NCBI RefSeq assembly: GCF_025152575.1
Contig: NZ_CP102293.1
Coordinates: 2,232,001 to 2,296,000 of the forward strand
Reading direction: 5' to 3'
DNA from: Subdoligranulum variabile
Lineage (GTDB): Bacteria; Bacillota; Clostridia; Oscillospirales; Ruminococcaceae
Length of the DNA stretch: 64,000 bases
The notes under the pieces were generated by a model. That model saw only the letters and a list, made by a program, of their open reading frames with translations. It was not told the DNA's origin and made no database searches. Shown piece after piece: positions 43,132 to 51,462 of the stretch. The translations under genes were made by a program, and so were the position numbers. Within the stretch, counting starts at the first letter, position 1. Every line of letters begins with the position of its first letter.

Positions 43132-44017
43132 CTTGTTTTCCACTGAGGAAAGCCGCCAGGATGCCAAGCTGGAAAAAGTACGGGAAATCCCGCTGTCTGA
43201 GCTGCATCCTTTCAAGAACCACCCCTTCAAAGTCAAGGATGACGAGGCCATGATGGAGACCGCCGACAGCGTTCGGCAGTATGGTGTTCTGGTTCCGGCG
43301 ATTGCCCGCCCGGACCCGGAGGGCGGCTATGAGCTGGTGGCCGGTCACAGGCGGCACCGGGCCAGTGAGCTGGCCGAGAAAGAAACCATGCCGGTCATTG
43401 TCCGAGACCTGGACGATGATGCCGCCACCATCATCATGGTGGACAGCAACTTGCAGCGGGAAAGCCTGCTCCCCAGCGAGAGGGCCTTTGCTTACAAGAT
43501 GAAGCTGGAGGCTATTAAACATCAGGGGGAACGCTCTGACTTAACTTCTCGCCAAGTTGGCGAGAAGTCGCAGACTTCTATTCAGCTTGTTGCAAGCCAA
43601 GCCGGTGAAAGCCAGCGGCAGGTGCAACGCTATATCCGCCTGACGGAGCTGATCCCTGAACTGCTGGATATGGTGGATGAAAAGAAAATCGCGCTCAACC
43701 CGGCTTATGAGCTGTCTTTCCTCAAAAAAGAGGAGCAGCGGGACTTGTTGGACGCGATGGACAGCGAACAGTCTACCCCTTCTCTCTCCCAGGCCCAGCG
43801 GCTCAAGAAATACAGCCAGGAGGGACATCTGACCCTTGATATGATGCGCGTCATCATGGGCGAGGAAAAGAAAAGCGATCTCGACAAAGTGACCCTTTCT
43901 GCCGACATCCTGCGGAAGTATTTTCCCAAGAGCTACACGCCCCAGCGGATGCAGGAAACCATCATCAAGCTGCTGGAGGGGTGGCAGAAAAAGCGCCAGA
44001 GAGACCATGAACGATGA
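43088..44017 (+). CDS. parB: ParB/Noc-family DNA-binding partition protein
   Basis: 309 residues. N-terminal ParB/Srx nuclease-like domain with ELVAGHRRHRASELA and NLQRESLLPSERAFAYKMKLEA, then a helix-turn-helix centred on TSIQLVASQAGESQRQVQRYIRL. The start codon is TTG at 43088, set by a GGAGGTG site eight bases upstream. It binds parS-like DNA; candidate boxes lie upstream of parA. The gene after it is interrupted by an IS110 element. Confidence 0.9.
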   Translation: MKSSAKKVELAPYDDLFSTEESRQDAKLEKVREIPLSELHPFKNHPFKVKDDEAMMETADSVRQYGVLVPAIARPDPEGGYELVAGHRRHRASELAEKETMPVIVRDLDDDAATIIMVDSNLQRESLLPSERAFAYKMKLEAIKHQGERSDLTSRQVGEKSQTSIQLVASQAGESQRQVQRYIRLTELIPELLDMVDEKKIALNPAYELSFLKKEEQRDLLDAMDSEQSTPSLSQAQRLKKYSQEGHLTLDMMRVIMGEEKKSDLDKVTLSADILRKYFPKSYTPQRMQETIIKLLEGWQKKRQRDHER

Positions 44018-44137
44018 AAGATTAACTATTAAAAGTCAACCCCAAAAATGAATGGTGGTGGTGAAAAGAGATAGTTCAAGAAAGGTATAGCAAAGCAGAG
44101 GTCCGTAGGGACCCCGGCGTAGGCTAACAAGATGGAA

Positions 44138-45319
44138 TTAGGCCGCCAAGCTGCAATAAGGCTGTCTGGATCTTTCCAGGGCAAACAGCAGACGAACTAA
44201 CTTTTTGGTGGCATGAGAAAGTGCGACATTGTAGTGTTTGCCTTCATCTCTTTTCTTAGCAAGGTAAGCAGCAAAGGTTGGGTCCCAGTGACATACATAC
44301 TTGGCTGCGTTGTAAAGAGCGTAGCGTAAGTATCGAGAGCCACGCTTCTCCATGTGGGGATAGCAATTTTTGAGCTGCCCGGACTGGTAAGTAGAAGGCG
44401 ACATTCCGGCGTAGGCCAATAATTTGTCCGGTGACTCAAACCGAGAGAAGTCGCCGATTTCAGCAAGAATCATGGCAGCCATACGAAAGCCCATGCCAGG
44501 GATAGTTGTAATGGGAGACTGTATCTTGTCCATCATTGTCTCAATTTCAGCCTCGATTTCAGCGATCTCAGCATCCAATTCACGGATAAGCCGGATGGTA
44601 TGTTGCAATTCCAGGGATTTGGCAGGCATACAGGACCCAACAGAATTCTGAGCAGCGCTCCGGATAGTAACAGCCATATCCCGACCGTAGCGACCTTTGG
44701 AGGCGTTCCCCAAAAGGGTTTTGAGCCTTGTCAGGTGTGCCTTGGCAATCTGTTTGGAACCTGGAAACTCTTCCAGCAGAGCGTAGACAGTCGCCAAATG
44801 GAGAGAGGACACCAGCTTCTCCAGTTCAGGGAAGAGAATGCAAACCAGTCTGGAAATTGAGCTTTTCAGCTTTGCTCGTTCTTTCACCTTGTCAAAACGG
44901 TATCTGGTGAGTGACTTTAGTTCCTCGTTGTGATATGCTGTATTCGTGTAGGGTTTGAGGCCCACATCGGATAACAGCATAGCAGCAATGGTTCGAGCAT
45001 CTACACGGTCGGTCTTGGTCTTTCGCAGGCTGAGACTTTTCCGGTAGAGATTCGTGCGTAAGGGATTCAAGACATAGGTGGCCAGACCGTTGTCCAGAAG
45101 AAACCCAAGAATGTTGTAGCTGTAATGCCCGGTTGCCTCAAGCCCTACTTTTATTTTGTCCTGCGGTGTAGTACAAGCTCGAATTTTTTCCAGTAGAGCA
45201 TAAAAACCGTCCATGTTGTTAGGGATAGTAAAAACATCCGCCAGGACTTCACCCTCTGAGCTTACAATGAAGCAATCATGCTTGTTTTTTGAGACATCAA
45301 TGCCAACAGAAACTACCAT
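44138..45319 (-). CDS. IS110-family DEDD transposase
   Basis: 393 residues. N-terminal RuvC-like DEDD domain: VGIDVSKNKHD (Asp8), KVGLEATGHY (Glu61) and KTDRVDART (Asp104, Asp107). The C-terminal Transposase_20 domain has TTIPGMGFRMAAMILAEIGD and AGMSPSTYQSG, whose Ser-Gly is the second catalytic site in the family. The start at 45319 is set by GGAGG; an in-frame extension to 45355 lies within the upstream RNA region. Full length for the family, so likely active. IS110 enzymes are guided by a bridge RNA. Confidence 0.92.
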   Translation of the reverse strand: MVVSVGIDVSKNKHDCFIVSSEGEVLADVFTIPNNMDGFYALLEKIRACTTPQDKIKVGLEATGHYSYNILGFLLDNGLATYVLNPLRTNLYRKSLSLRKTKTDRVDARTIAAMLLSDVGLKPYTNTAYHNEELKSLTRYRFDKVKERAKLKSSISRLVCILFPELEKLVSSLHLATVYALLEEFPGSKQIAKAHLTRLKTLLGNASKGRYGRDMAVTIRSAAQNSVGSCMPAKSLELQHTIRLIRELDAEIAEIEAEIETMMDKIQSPITTIPGMGFRMAAMILAEIGDFSRFESPDKLLAYAGMSPSTYQSGQLKNCYPHMEKRGSRYLRYALYNAAKYVCHWDPTFAAYLAKKRDEGKHYNVALSHATKKLVRLLFALERSRQPYCSLAA

Positions 45320-45427
45320 AACAAATACCTCCAGAGAAAATATGTGATGCTGCATCCACAGTACACCTTACTTTTGTAGCCTTGTTCCACATAAACCGTC
45401 TGGCGGTATTTAACTGATTAACAAAAT

Positions 45428-45505
45428 TGTAAGGGGCTGTGGTTGGAACCTTTCGTGAACCATCTTGTGGTAGGAGCCGCCAACCAATCCACAGCATCCC
45501 TTACA
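45428..45505 (-). ncRNA. Candidate IS110 bridge RNA hairpin
   Basis: On the minus strand, upstream of the transposase, TGTAAGGG and GCTGTGG (within 45489-45505) pair with CCACAGC and CCCTTACA (within 45428-45442), and further inward TTGG pairs with CCAA. This leaves a ~35-base inner loop region. IS110-group bridge RNAs are transcribed from the non-coding end before the transposase and have loops that pair with target and donor DNA. The stem is seen; the identity is inferred. The RNA probably extends beyond this core on both sides. Confidence 0.45.
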
Positions 45506-45568
45506 GTGTAGCACAGCCCTTGGAGAGGGGCTCTAATAACTACTACTCTATAATACAAGGAGCCGCCT

Positions 45569-45844
45569 ATGAGGGATATTTCAGCCCGTGAGCTGAAAGG
45601 ACACAACATTCTCGCCGTAGAGAGGTTTTGGGATAACACGCGCTGGATGATTGAGTTTTCCGTCCTGCGTCCCAGCACTGCTTACGGAAGCCCCGGAGAT
45701 GAAATGCGGTTGTTTTTGACTGAGGACGGGTATCAGACCGCCCTGCAAAGCCAGCAGCGCCGGGAGATCAAGATCAAGCGTTACGCTCGTGTGATTGAGG
45801 GACATATCCTCGATTTCAAACCGGGAAAACGCCGCCGCTCATAA
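45569..45844 (+). CDS. DUF6061-like ICE protein (copy 1)
   Basis: 91 residues. The segment DNTRWMIEFSVLRPS, RLFLTEDGYQTALQSQ and IKIKRYARVIEGHI is shared with the product at 47800-48111, so the two are paralogues. Function unknown; small proteins of this type recur in gut ICEs. AAGGAG lies 8 bases upstream of the ATG. Its original promoter may have been displaced by the IS110 insertion. Confidence 0.65.
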   Translation: MRDISARELKGHNILAVERFWDNTRWMIEFSVLRPSTAYGSPGDEMRLFLTEDGYQTALQSQQRREIKIKRYARVIEGHILDFKPGKRRRS

Positions 45845-45867
45845 ACCCATACAACGAAAGGAAAGGA

Positions 45868-46059
45868 ATGACTATGTGTACGGTAAAGGAAATTCAAGAA
45901 GCAATCCGGGAAGATTGCAGATCTCAGCATGACATGGATTCAACAGATATTGACCGCGTGATGCAAACACTTCCTTTCGCCCAGGAGGAGCCATTTACAG
46001 AGGTGCGTCCCCAAAAGCCACTGTTTTGGTTCTATGCAAGAAAATTTGAAAAGCGCTGA
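45868..46059 (+). CDS. Small ICE protein of unknown function
   Basis: 63 residues, beginning MTMCTVKEIQEAIRED; acidic in the middle, basic at the C terminus (FWFYARKFEKR). A GGAAAGGA ribosome site supports it; an internal ATG at 45874 is an alternative start. It is followed at once by a terminator. No family recognised. Confidence 0.55.
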   Translation: MTMCTVKEIQEAIREDCRSQHDMDSTDIDRVMQTLPFAQEEPFTEVRPQKPLFWFYARKFEKR

Positions 46060-46062
46060 ACA

Positions 46063-46097
46063 CCGCAATTCTTTGAAATGAGGATTGCGGTTTTTTT
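46063..46097 (+). terminator. Terminator after the small ICE gene
   Basis: A 7-bp stem (CCGCAAT at 46063-46069 with ATTGCGG at 46084-46090) and seven T. Confidence 0.75.
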
Positions 46098-46126
46098 GTA
46101 CCCAAAATTCGGAAGGAGTGAGGTCG

Positions 46127-46996
46127 ATGGCCGTTTTTCGCATTGAACGGACCCGTGATTATACCGTGATGAGCAATCATCATTTACGAAATGCAAACCT
46201 GTCGTTAAAAGCCAAGGGGCTGCTTTCCATGATGCTGTCTTTGCCAGAGGACTGGAACTACACCACCCGTGGCCTTGCAAAGATCTGTAAGGAGGGCGTG
46301 GATGCCATCGGTGCTGCCCTGCGTGAACTGGAAGGAGCCGGATATATCGTGCGCCATCAGAGACGCGATAAAAGTGGGCGGATCACAGATACCGAGTATG
46401 TCATCTATGAACAGCCCCAGCCAGATATGTCCCAGCCGGATACGGCTTCACCAGATACGGAAAACCCGGATATGGTAAAACCGGATACGGAAAAGCCCGC
46501 AGAATTAAATATAGAGAAATCAAATACAGAAAAATCAATTACTTATGGATCAAGTACCGATTCCATTCCCTTCCGGGAAACAGCGGCGGAAAGACCGCCG
46601 GAACGGAAAGGAAGGGATGCGATGTCTGTCACAGAGATAGAAAATTATCGGGAGTTGATTTTGGAGAATATCGAGTATGACTGCATGAAACAGCGTTATC
46701 CTCTCTACCTGGATGACCTGAATGAGATCGTAGAGCTGTTGGTCGAAACGGTCTGTGCCAAACGAAAGACCACCCGGATCTCTGGGGCAGACTTCCCTCA
46801 CGAGATCGTGCGTTCCCGTTTTTTGAAACTGGACAGCTCCCACATCGAGTTTGTCATGGACTGTCTGCAAAAGAATACCACCCAGGTACGCAACATGAAG
46901 CAGTACCTGCTTGCGGTGCTGTTCAATGCGCCTACCACCATGAATAACCACTACACTTCACTGGTCAATCACGATATGCACGCAGGCGGCTGGTAA
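46127..46996 (+). CDS. Replication initiator-like protein with helix-turn-helix and DUF6017-type domain
   Basis: 289 residues. The N-terminal winged-helix part (FRIERTRDYTVMSNHHLRN to VRHQRRDKSGRI) resembles RepA-N/DnaD-like initiators of Firmicute elements. Residues 98-122 are five xPD(M/T)x pentapeptides. The C-terminal half (YRELILENIEYDCMKQRYP, VRNMKQYLLAVLFNAP) matches the DUF6017 type seen after such domains. It likely starts replication of the excised element. GGAGTGAGG precedes the ATG at 46127. Confidence 0.72.
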   Translation: MAVFRIERTRDYTVMSNHHLRNANLSLKAKGLLSMMLSLPEDWNYTTRGLAKICKEGVDAIGAALRELEGAGYIVRHQRRDKSGRITDTEYVIYEQPQPDMSQPDTASPDTENPDMVKPDTEKPAELNIEKSNTEKSITYGSSTDSIPFRETAAERPPERKGRDAMSVTEIENYRELILENIEYDCMKQRYPLYLDDLNEIVELLVETVCAKRKTTRISGADFPHEIVRSRFLKLDSSHIEFVMDCLQKNTTQVRNMKQYLLAVLFNAPTTMNNHYTSLVNHDMHAGGW

Positions 46997-47030
46997 AGGC
47001 CGCCTTTTATCATGCCAAAGGAGGCACGAC

Positions 47031-47777
47031 ATGAACCAGATGGAAATTTTCAAAAACCCGGAGTTTGGCAGTATCCGTGTCATTGAGGAAAACGGCAAAT
47101 ACTTGTTCAGCGGAACGGATGTGGCTGCTGCGCTGGGGTACAGTAATCCCCGCGATGCAATTATCCGCCATTGTAGGTATGTCGTGAAACGCGACGCACC
47201 TCACCCACAAAGCCCCGACCGCAAAATCAGTATGACTTTTATCCCAGAAGGCGATTTGTACCGCCTAATCGTTCACAGCAAATTGCCATCGGCAGAACGG
47301 TTTGAACGGTGGGTGTTCGATGAGGTCCTGCCTACCATTCGCAAGCACGGGGCCTATCTCACGAAAGAGAAGCTGTGGGAGGTTGCCACTTCCCCGGAAG
47401 CTCTGATGAAGCTCTGCTCAGACTTGCTGGCTGAGCGTGAAGCGAATATTTCTCTGCGTAAGGAAAATGCACAGCTGGAGGGCAAAGCCGCTTTCTATGA
47501 CCTGTTCATCGACTTAAAGCACAGCACCAATCTCAGGACTACCGCCAAAGAGTTGGATGTCCCAGAGCGCCGGTTTGTCCGGTTTCTGATAGAACGGCGG
47601 TTTGTGTACCGCACGGCATCCGGCAATGTGCTGCCTTATGCCAATGTGAAAAATGCAGGACTGTTTTGCGTTAAAGACTACTGCAACCACGGTCATACCG
47701 GTTCCTACACGCTGGTCACGCCCCAGGGAAAGCTCTACTTTGCCCAGCTGCGGGAGATGATCTTGCTGGTCTCATAA
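47031..47777 (+). CDS. BRO-family/KilAC antirepressor-like protein
   Basis: 248 residues. The N-terminal Bro-N domain (about 8-110) contains YLFSGTDVAAALGYSNPRDAI and RFERWVFDEVLPTIRKHGAYLT; the C-terminal KilAC domain (about 125-245) has LRTTAKELDVPERRFVRFLIERRFVYR. Phage antirepressors of this layout relieve repressor control; in an ICE it may regulate excision or transfer. AAAGGAGG lies before the ATG. Confidence 0.85.
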   Translation: MNQMEIFKNPEFGSIRVIEENGKYLFSGTDVAAALGYSNPRDAIIRHCRYVVKRDAPHPQSPDRKISMTFIPEGDLYRLIVHSKLPSAERFERWVFDEVLPTIRKHGAYLTKEKLWEVATSPEALMKLCSDLLAEREANISLRKENAQLEGKAAFYDLFIDLKHSTNLRTTAKELDVPERRFVRFLIERRFVYRTASGNVLPYANVKNAGLFCVKDYCNHGHTGSYTLVTPQGKLYFAQLREMILLVS

Positions 47778-47799
47778 GAACGGAAAGAAAGTGGGTTTT

Positions 47800-48111
47800 A
47801 TGCAGGAAGGCAAAACAATCGGTCAGCTGATGGAGGAAATGCGCCAGAAAGCCGGGGCGCAGAACTATCACGGCCATGACTACATGGATCTCCAGCGGTT
47901 TGCGGAGAACACCCGGCACATGATTATTTTTGATGTGCTGACGCATGATTCCCCGGTGGGCTGGAAAGGAGAACGCACCCGCCTGTTTTTGTCAGAGATA
48001 GGCTATGAAAAAGCTCTGGACAGTCAGGCAAAGGGGCAGATCAAGATTCTCAGCCATGCAAAGGTCAGAAATGGAGATTTGTTTTATGACCACAAAGAAC
48101 AGATACGATAG
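47800..48111 (+). CDS. DUF6061-like ICE protein (copy 2)
   Basis: 103 residues. ENTRHMIIFDVLTHDS, RLFLSEIGYEKALDSQ and IKILSHAKVRNGDL align with copy 1 at 45569. An extra N-terminal ~25 residues (GQLMEEMRQKAGAQNYHG) distinguish it. The ATG at 47800 is preferred over the GTG at 47791, as a GGAAAG site lies about 12 bases upstream. Function unknown. Confidence 0.62.
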   Translation: MQEGKTIGQLMEEMRQKAGAQNYHGHDYMDLQRFAENTRHMIIFDVLTHDSPVGWKGERTRLFLSEIGYEKALDSQAKGQIKILSHAKVRNGDLFYDHKEQIR

Positions 48112-48123
48112 GAGGAATCCGAT

Positions 48124-48543
48124 ATGAATGAGGAAAAGAAAGTAGCCTTTAAGTGGGAATATGGGGAAGAAACCATATCGCTGCAACTTGGGATGTATGC
48201 GAATAATCAGCGGCTTTATATCGGCATGATTACCCATACAGAAGATGGGGAGGAACCGTTTGCAGATATGACGGTGAACCTTCCGGGGTATTCCCTGGAC
48301 CCCGGAGAGGCGTTTATTTCCGGTGACATCAGCAAGGACCTGCTGCGATTCATCAAAGAGAACAAATTGGGGAAGGTGCTTCCCTACCAGGTGCAGTCCG
48401 GTTATGGAAAATATTCTGCCGTTGCCTTTGATCTGGAGAAGTTGAAGGCATTTGACCCCAAAGGTGTGGCTGAGTTTCGGAAAGAGTGGAATCTGCCGGA
48501 TAAGAAGCCGGTAAAGAAAAAGAGCCGCGGGATGGAGCGATGA
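48124..48543 (+). CDS. DUF4313-like ICE protein
   Basis: 139 residues, no membrane helix. The pattern ISLQLGMYANNQRLYIGMITHTEDGEEPFADMTVNLPG followed by GEAFISGDIS resembles the DUF4313 family of conjugative elements. The C-terminal tail is basic (KKPVKKKSRG). AGGAGG precedes the ATG. It is 13 bases after the DUF6061-like gene. Confidence 0.62.
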   Translation: MNEEKKVAFKWEYGEETISLQLGMYANNQRLYIGMITHTEDGEEPFADMTVNLPGYSLDPGEAFISGDISKDLLRFIKENKLGKVLPYQVQSGYGKYSAVAFDLEKLKAFDPKGVAEFRKEWNLPDKKPVKKKSRGMER

Positions 48544-48629
48544 AGAAATATTTTCTCCGGAGGCTGGTGGTTCCGCCTTAGAAATAAATGCACCACCCCT
48601 GCACATTTTGTGGAAAGGAGGCGATGAAA

Positions 48630-49130
48630 ATGCAGGAAGAAGTGGAAAACAGGACTTTAACGCTGGTTGTCAGTGGAACAAAGTTCACCGGCAGGCTGCT
48701 CAAAGCCGCCATCAGCAAGTACATGGCCCACTGCAAGGAAAAGAAGCTGCAAAAGCAAAGAAGCCGTGACGCTCCTGTGACACCCCACGGCAAACAGACC
48801 GTCAAGCAGCTCATTGGTCAGAATCAGGGGATCTCCAATATCGAGATCACAGACCCTTCCATCAAGGAATTTGAGAAGATCGCCCGGAAATATGGTGTGG
48901 ATTATGCGGTGAAGAAAGACCGCAGCAGCTCCCCGCCCAAGTACCTGATCTTTTTCAAAGGCCGTGACGCCGATGCGCTGACCGCTGCATTTACCGAGTA
49001 CACCAGCAAAAAGGTCAAGAAGGCCGAGAAAACGGAACGCCCGTCTGTGCTGGCAAAACTCAGTCAGTTCAAAGAGATGGTCAAAAATGCCGTGGTGGAC
49101 CGCACCAAGCGAAAGGAGCTGGAACGATGA
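48630..49130 (+). CDS. PcfB/DUF3801-family conjugation protein
   Basis: 166 residues. TLTLVVSGTKFTGRLLKAAISKYM, IEITDPSIKEFEKIARKYGVDYAVKKD and PPKYLIFFKGRDADALTAAFTEY are the PcfB/DUF3801 pattern. In pCF10 PcfB helps deliver the relaxosome to the coupling protein. AAAGGAGG favours the ATG at 48630 over 48624, which is too close. Its stop overlaps the VirD4 gene (ATGA), consistent with a joint role. Confidence 0.8.
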   Translation: MQEEVENRTLTLVVSGTKFTGRLLKAAISKYMAHCKEKKLQKQRSRDAPVTPHGKQTVKQLIGQNQGISNIEITDPSIKEFEKIARKYGVDYAVKKDRSSSPPKYLIFFKGRDADALTAAFTEYTSKKVKKAEKTERPSVLAKLSQFKEMVKNAVVDRTKRKELER

Positions 49131-50956
49131 AAAAGCAGCTTGACATCAAAAAGCTCGTTTTGCTGAACCTGCCCTATCTCCTGATGGGGCTGTTTGCTAC
49201 CAACTTCGGGGAGGCATGGCGGCTGGCACAGGGGGCAAATGCTTCAGAGAAATTCCTTTCCCTGTTTGCTGTCCTGCCTGGAGCGCTGCAAAGTTTCTGG
49301 CCCAGCCTGCACCCGTTGGATCTGCTGGTGGGGCTGTGCTGCGGTGCTGGCCTGCGTCTGGCGGTGTATCTCAAAAGTAAAAACGCCAAGAAGTACCGTC
49401 ATGGCATGGAGTATGGTTCTGCCCGTTGGGGAACCAGTGAGGATATTGCTCCCTACATCGACCCGGTGTTCCAGAACAATGTCATTCTCACAAAAACCGA
49501 AAGCCTGACCATGAACAGCCGCCCCAAGGACCCAAAGACCGCCAGAAACAAAAATGTGCTGGTGATCGGCGGCTCCGGTTCCGGTAAGACCCGTTTCTGG
49601 CTCAAACCAAATCTGATGCAGATGCACAGTTCTTATGTGGTCACAGACCCGAAGGGAACCATTTTGGTGGAGTGCGGGAAAATGCTCCAAAGGGGCGCAC
49701 CCAAACTGGGAAAGGACGGAAAGCCCATGAAGGATAAGCACGGCAAGGTCATTTATGAGCCGTACCGCATCAAGGTTCTAAATACCATCAACTTCCGAAA
49801 ATCAATGCACTATAACCCTTTCGCCTATATCCATAGCGAAAAGGACATCTTGAAGCTGGTCACAACGCTGATCGCCAATACCAAAGGCGAAGGCAAGGCC
49901 GGGGACGATTTTTGGGTCAAAGCAGAGACCTTGCTGTATTGCGCGCTGATTGGGTATATCCACTATGAGGCTCCGGTAGAGGAGCAGAATTTCTCTACCC
50001 TCATCGAGTTCATCAACGCCATGGAGGTTCGGGAGGATGACGAGGAGTTCAAAAACCCGGTAGACCTGATGTTTGATGCACTGGAATCGGAAAAGCCAAA
50101 CCACTTCGCAGTGCGGCAGTATAAGAAATATAAGCTGGCAGCCGGAAAAACAGCCAAGTCGATTCTTATTTCCTGTGGTGCGCGCCTTGCCGTATTTGAC
50201 ATTGCAGAGTTGCGCGAGGTCACAGCTTATGACGAGCTGGAGCTGGATACTCTGGGAGACCGGAAAACTGCCCTGTTCCTCATTATGAGTGATACGGATG
50301 ACAGTTTTAACTTTCTCATTTCCATGTGCTACACCCAGTTATTCAACCTGCTTTGTGAAAAGGCCGACGATGTGTATGGCGGCAGGCTTCCGGTTCATGT
50401 GCGCTGTCTGATTGATGAGTGTGCCAACATCGGGCAGATTCCGAAACTGGAAAAGCTGGTGGCCACCATCCGAAGCCGTGAGATCTCCGCCTGTCTGGTG
50501 TTGCAGGCGCAGAGTCAGCTCAAGGCGATCTATAAGGACAACGCGGATACCATCATCGGTAACATGGATACTTCCATCTTCCTGGGCGGTAAGGAACCGA
50601 CCACCCTCAAGGAGCTGGCTGCCGTGCTGGGCAAGGAAACCATCGACACCTACAACACCGGAGAGAGCCGTGGCAGGGAGACTTCCCACTCGCTCAACTA
50701 TCAGAAATTGGGAAAAGAGCTGATGAGCCAGGACGAGCTGGCAGTTATGGATGGCGGCAAGTGCATCTTGCAGTTGCGCGGTGTGCGTCCGTTTCTTTCA
50801 GACAAGTATGACATTACCAGACACCCTAATTTCAAATACACAGCTGATGCAGACAAGCGAAATACCTTTGATATTGAAGCATTTTTGTCTGCCAGACTAA
50901 AACTCAAGCCTGATGAGGTCTGCGATGTATATGAAGTAGACACGGAGGGCGTGTAA
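49127..50956 (+). CDS. Type IV secretion coupling protein (VirD4/TraG/PcfC family)
   Basis: 609 residues. Two N-terminal membrane helices (about 9-25 and 62-82), Walker A GGSGSGKT (148-155), all-alpha segment around 266-355, Walker B CLIDECANIG, and LVLQAQSQLKAIY. This ATPase recruits the relaxase-DNA complex to the transfer channel. It is coupled to PcfB. The all-alpha segment is duplicated in the separate protein encoded at 58498-59181. Confidence 0.93.
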   Translation: MKKQLDIKKLVLLNLPYLLMGLFATNFGEAWRLAQGANASEKFLSLFAVLPGALQSFWPSLHPLDLLVGLCCGAGLRLAVYLKSKNAKKYRHGMEYGSARWGTSEDIAPYIDPVFQNNVILTKTESLTMNSRPKDPKTARNKNVLVIGGSGSGKTRFWLKPNLMQMHSSYVVTDPKGTILVECGKMLQRGAPKLGKDGKPMKDKHGKVIYEPYRIKVLNTINFRKSMHYNPFAYIHSEKDILKLVTTLIANTKGEGKAGDDFWVKAETLLYCALIGYIHYEAPVEEQNFSTLIEFINAMEVREDDEEFKNPVDLMFDALESEKPNHFAVRQYKKYKLAAGKTAKSILISCGARLAVFDIAELREVTAYDELELDTLGDRKTALFLIMSDTDDSFNFLISMCYTQLFNLLCEKADDVYGGRLPVHVRCLIDECANIGQIPKLEKLVATIRSREISACLVLQAQSQLKAIYKDNADTIIGNMDTSIFLGGKEPTTLKELAAVLGKETIDTYNTGESRGRETSHSLNYQKLGKELMSQDELAVMDGGKCILQLRGVRPFLSDKYDITRHPNFKYTADADKRNTFDIEAFLSARLKLKPDEVCDVYEVDTEGV

Positions 50957-51174
50957 TACGGTTCCGCTGAGAAAGGAGTGATCGTATCTATTTGCCGCAA
51001 CTGCCTCTGTTGAGGCCATTGGCGTACAAAGCGGGCAATCATCAACAAAATAATGAAAAAGGAGGACAGCCGGAATCATGCCCCCGGAAACCGGGCGGTA
51101 GATTGTTCCGGCTTTTGTATGCCTATGAAACATGACAAACCTATTTTTTAATCAGATTCCGGCTAACAAACTAT
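50957..51174 (+). other. Gap between VirD4 and Maff2 genes
   Basis: 218 bases. A TTG-started frame of 47 codons (50992-51135) and a 7-codon ATG frame behind AAAGGAGG (51079) are present; neither is convincing. A stem AGCCGGA/TCCGGCT (51068 and about 51105-51112) flanks the 7-codon frame. Confidence 0.4.
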
Positions 51175-51393
51175 ATGGCATTTTTTGAACAGGCAATTAC
51201 CGTTCTTCAGACTCTCGTTATCGCTCTGGGCGCTGGTCTTGGTATCTGGGGTGTCATCAACCTGTTGGAAGGTTACGGCAACGACAACCCTGGCGCAAAA
51301 TCTCAGGGCATGAAGCAGCTCATGGCCGGCGCTGGTGTAGCCGTAGTCGGCATGGTCCTTGTACCTCTGCTCTCCGGACTGTTCTCTGTCTAA
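51175..51393 (+). CDS. Maff2-family small membrane protein
   Basis: 72 residues with two membrane helices (about 9-30 and 48-68). MAFFEQAITVLQTLVIALGAGLGIWGVINLLEGYG is the Maff2 signature of conjugative elements; it resembles VirB2/pilin-like subunits in size and layout, though the role is unproven. No strong ribosome site is visible before the ATG. Confidence 0.82.
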   Translation: MAFFEQAITVLQTLVIALGAGLGIWGVINLLEGYGNDNPGAKSQGMKQLMAGAGVAVVGMVLVPLLSGLFSV

Positions 51394-51462
51394 GCGTTCC
51401 TGCATGAAATCCTTGCCGCTCCCGCAGCTTTGCGGGGGCGGCGGAAAGGAGGTTGACACCGT

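Larger units (their letters stand above)
44100..45550 (-). mobile_element. IS110-family insertion sequence (ends approximate)
   Basis: One transposase on the minus strand with ~230 bases of non-coding DNA upstream of it and a short non-coding part downstream. IS110 elements lack long terminal inverted repeats and usually make no target duplication, so the ends cannot be fixed here; they must lie between 44018-44137 and 45506-45560. It separates parA-parB from the rest of the ICE control genes. Confidence 0.7.

Noticed and set aside
44018..44137. Small hairpin (44100-44113) as parB terminator
   Set aside because: Short stem without a T-run; it may belong to the IS110 end instead.
45549..45554. 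TATAAT just before the DUF6061-like gene
   Set aside because: It is only 15 bases from the ATG, so a transcript from it would lack the ribosome site; no -35 at 17 bp.
50992..51135. 47-codon TTG-started frame before Maff2
   Set aside because: Its ribosome site is 13 bases away and the Arg/Pro-rich product matches nothing known; kept only as part of the gap description.
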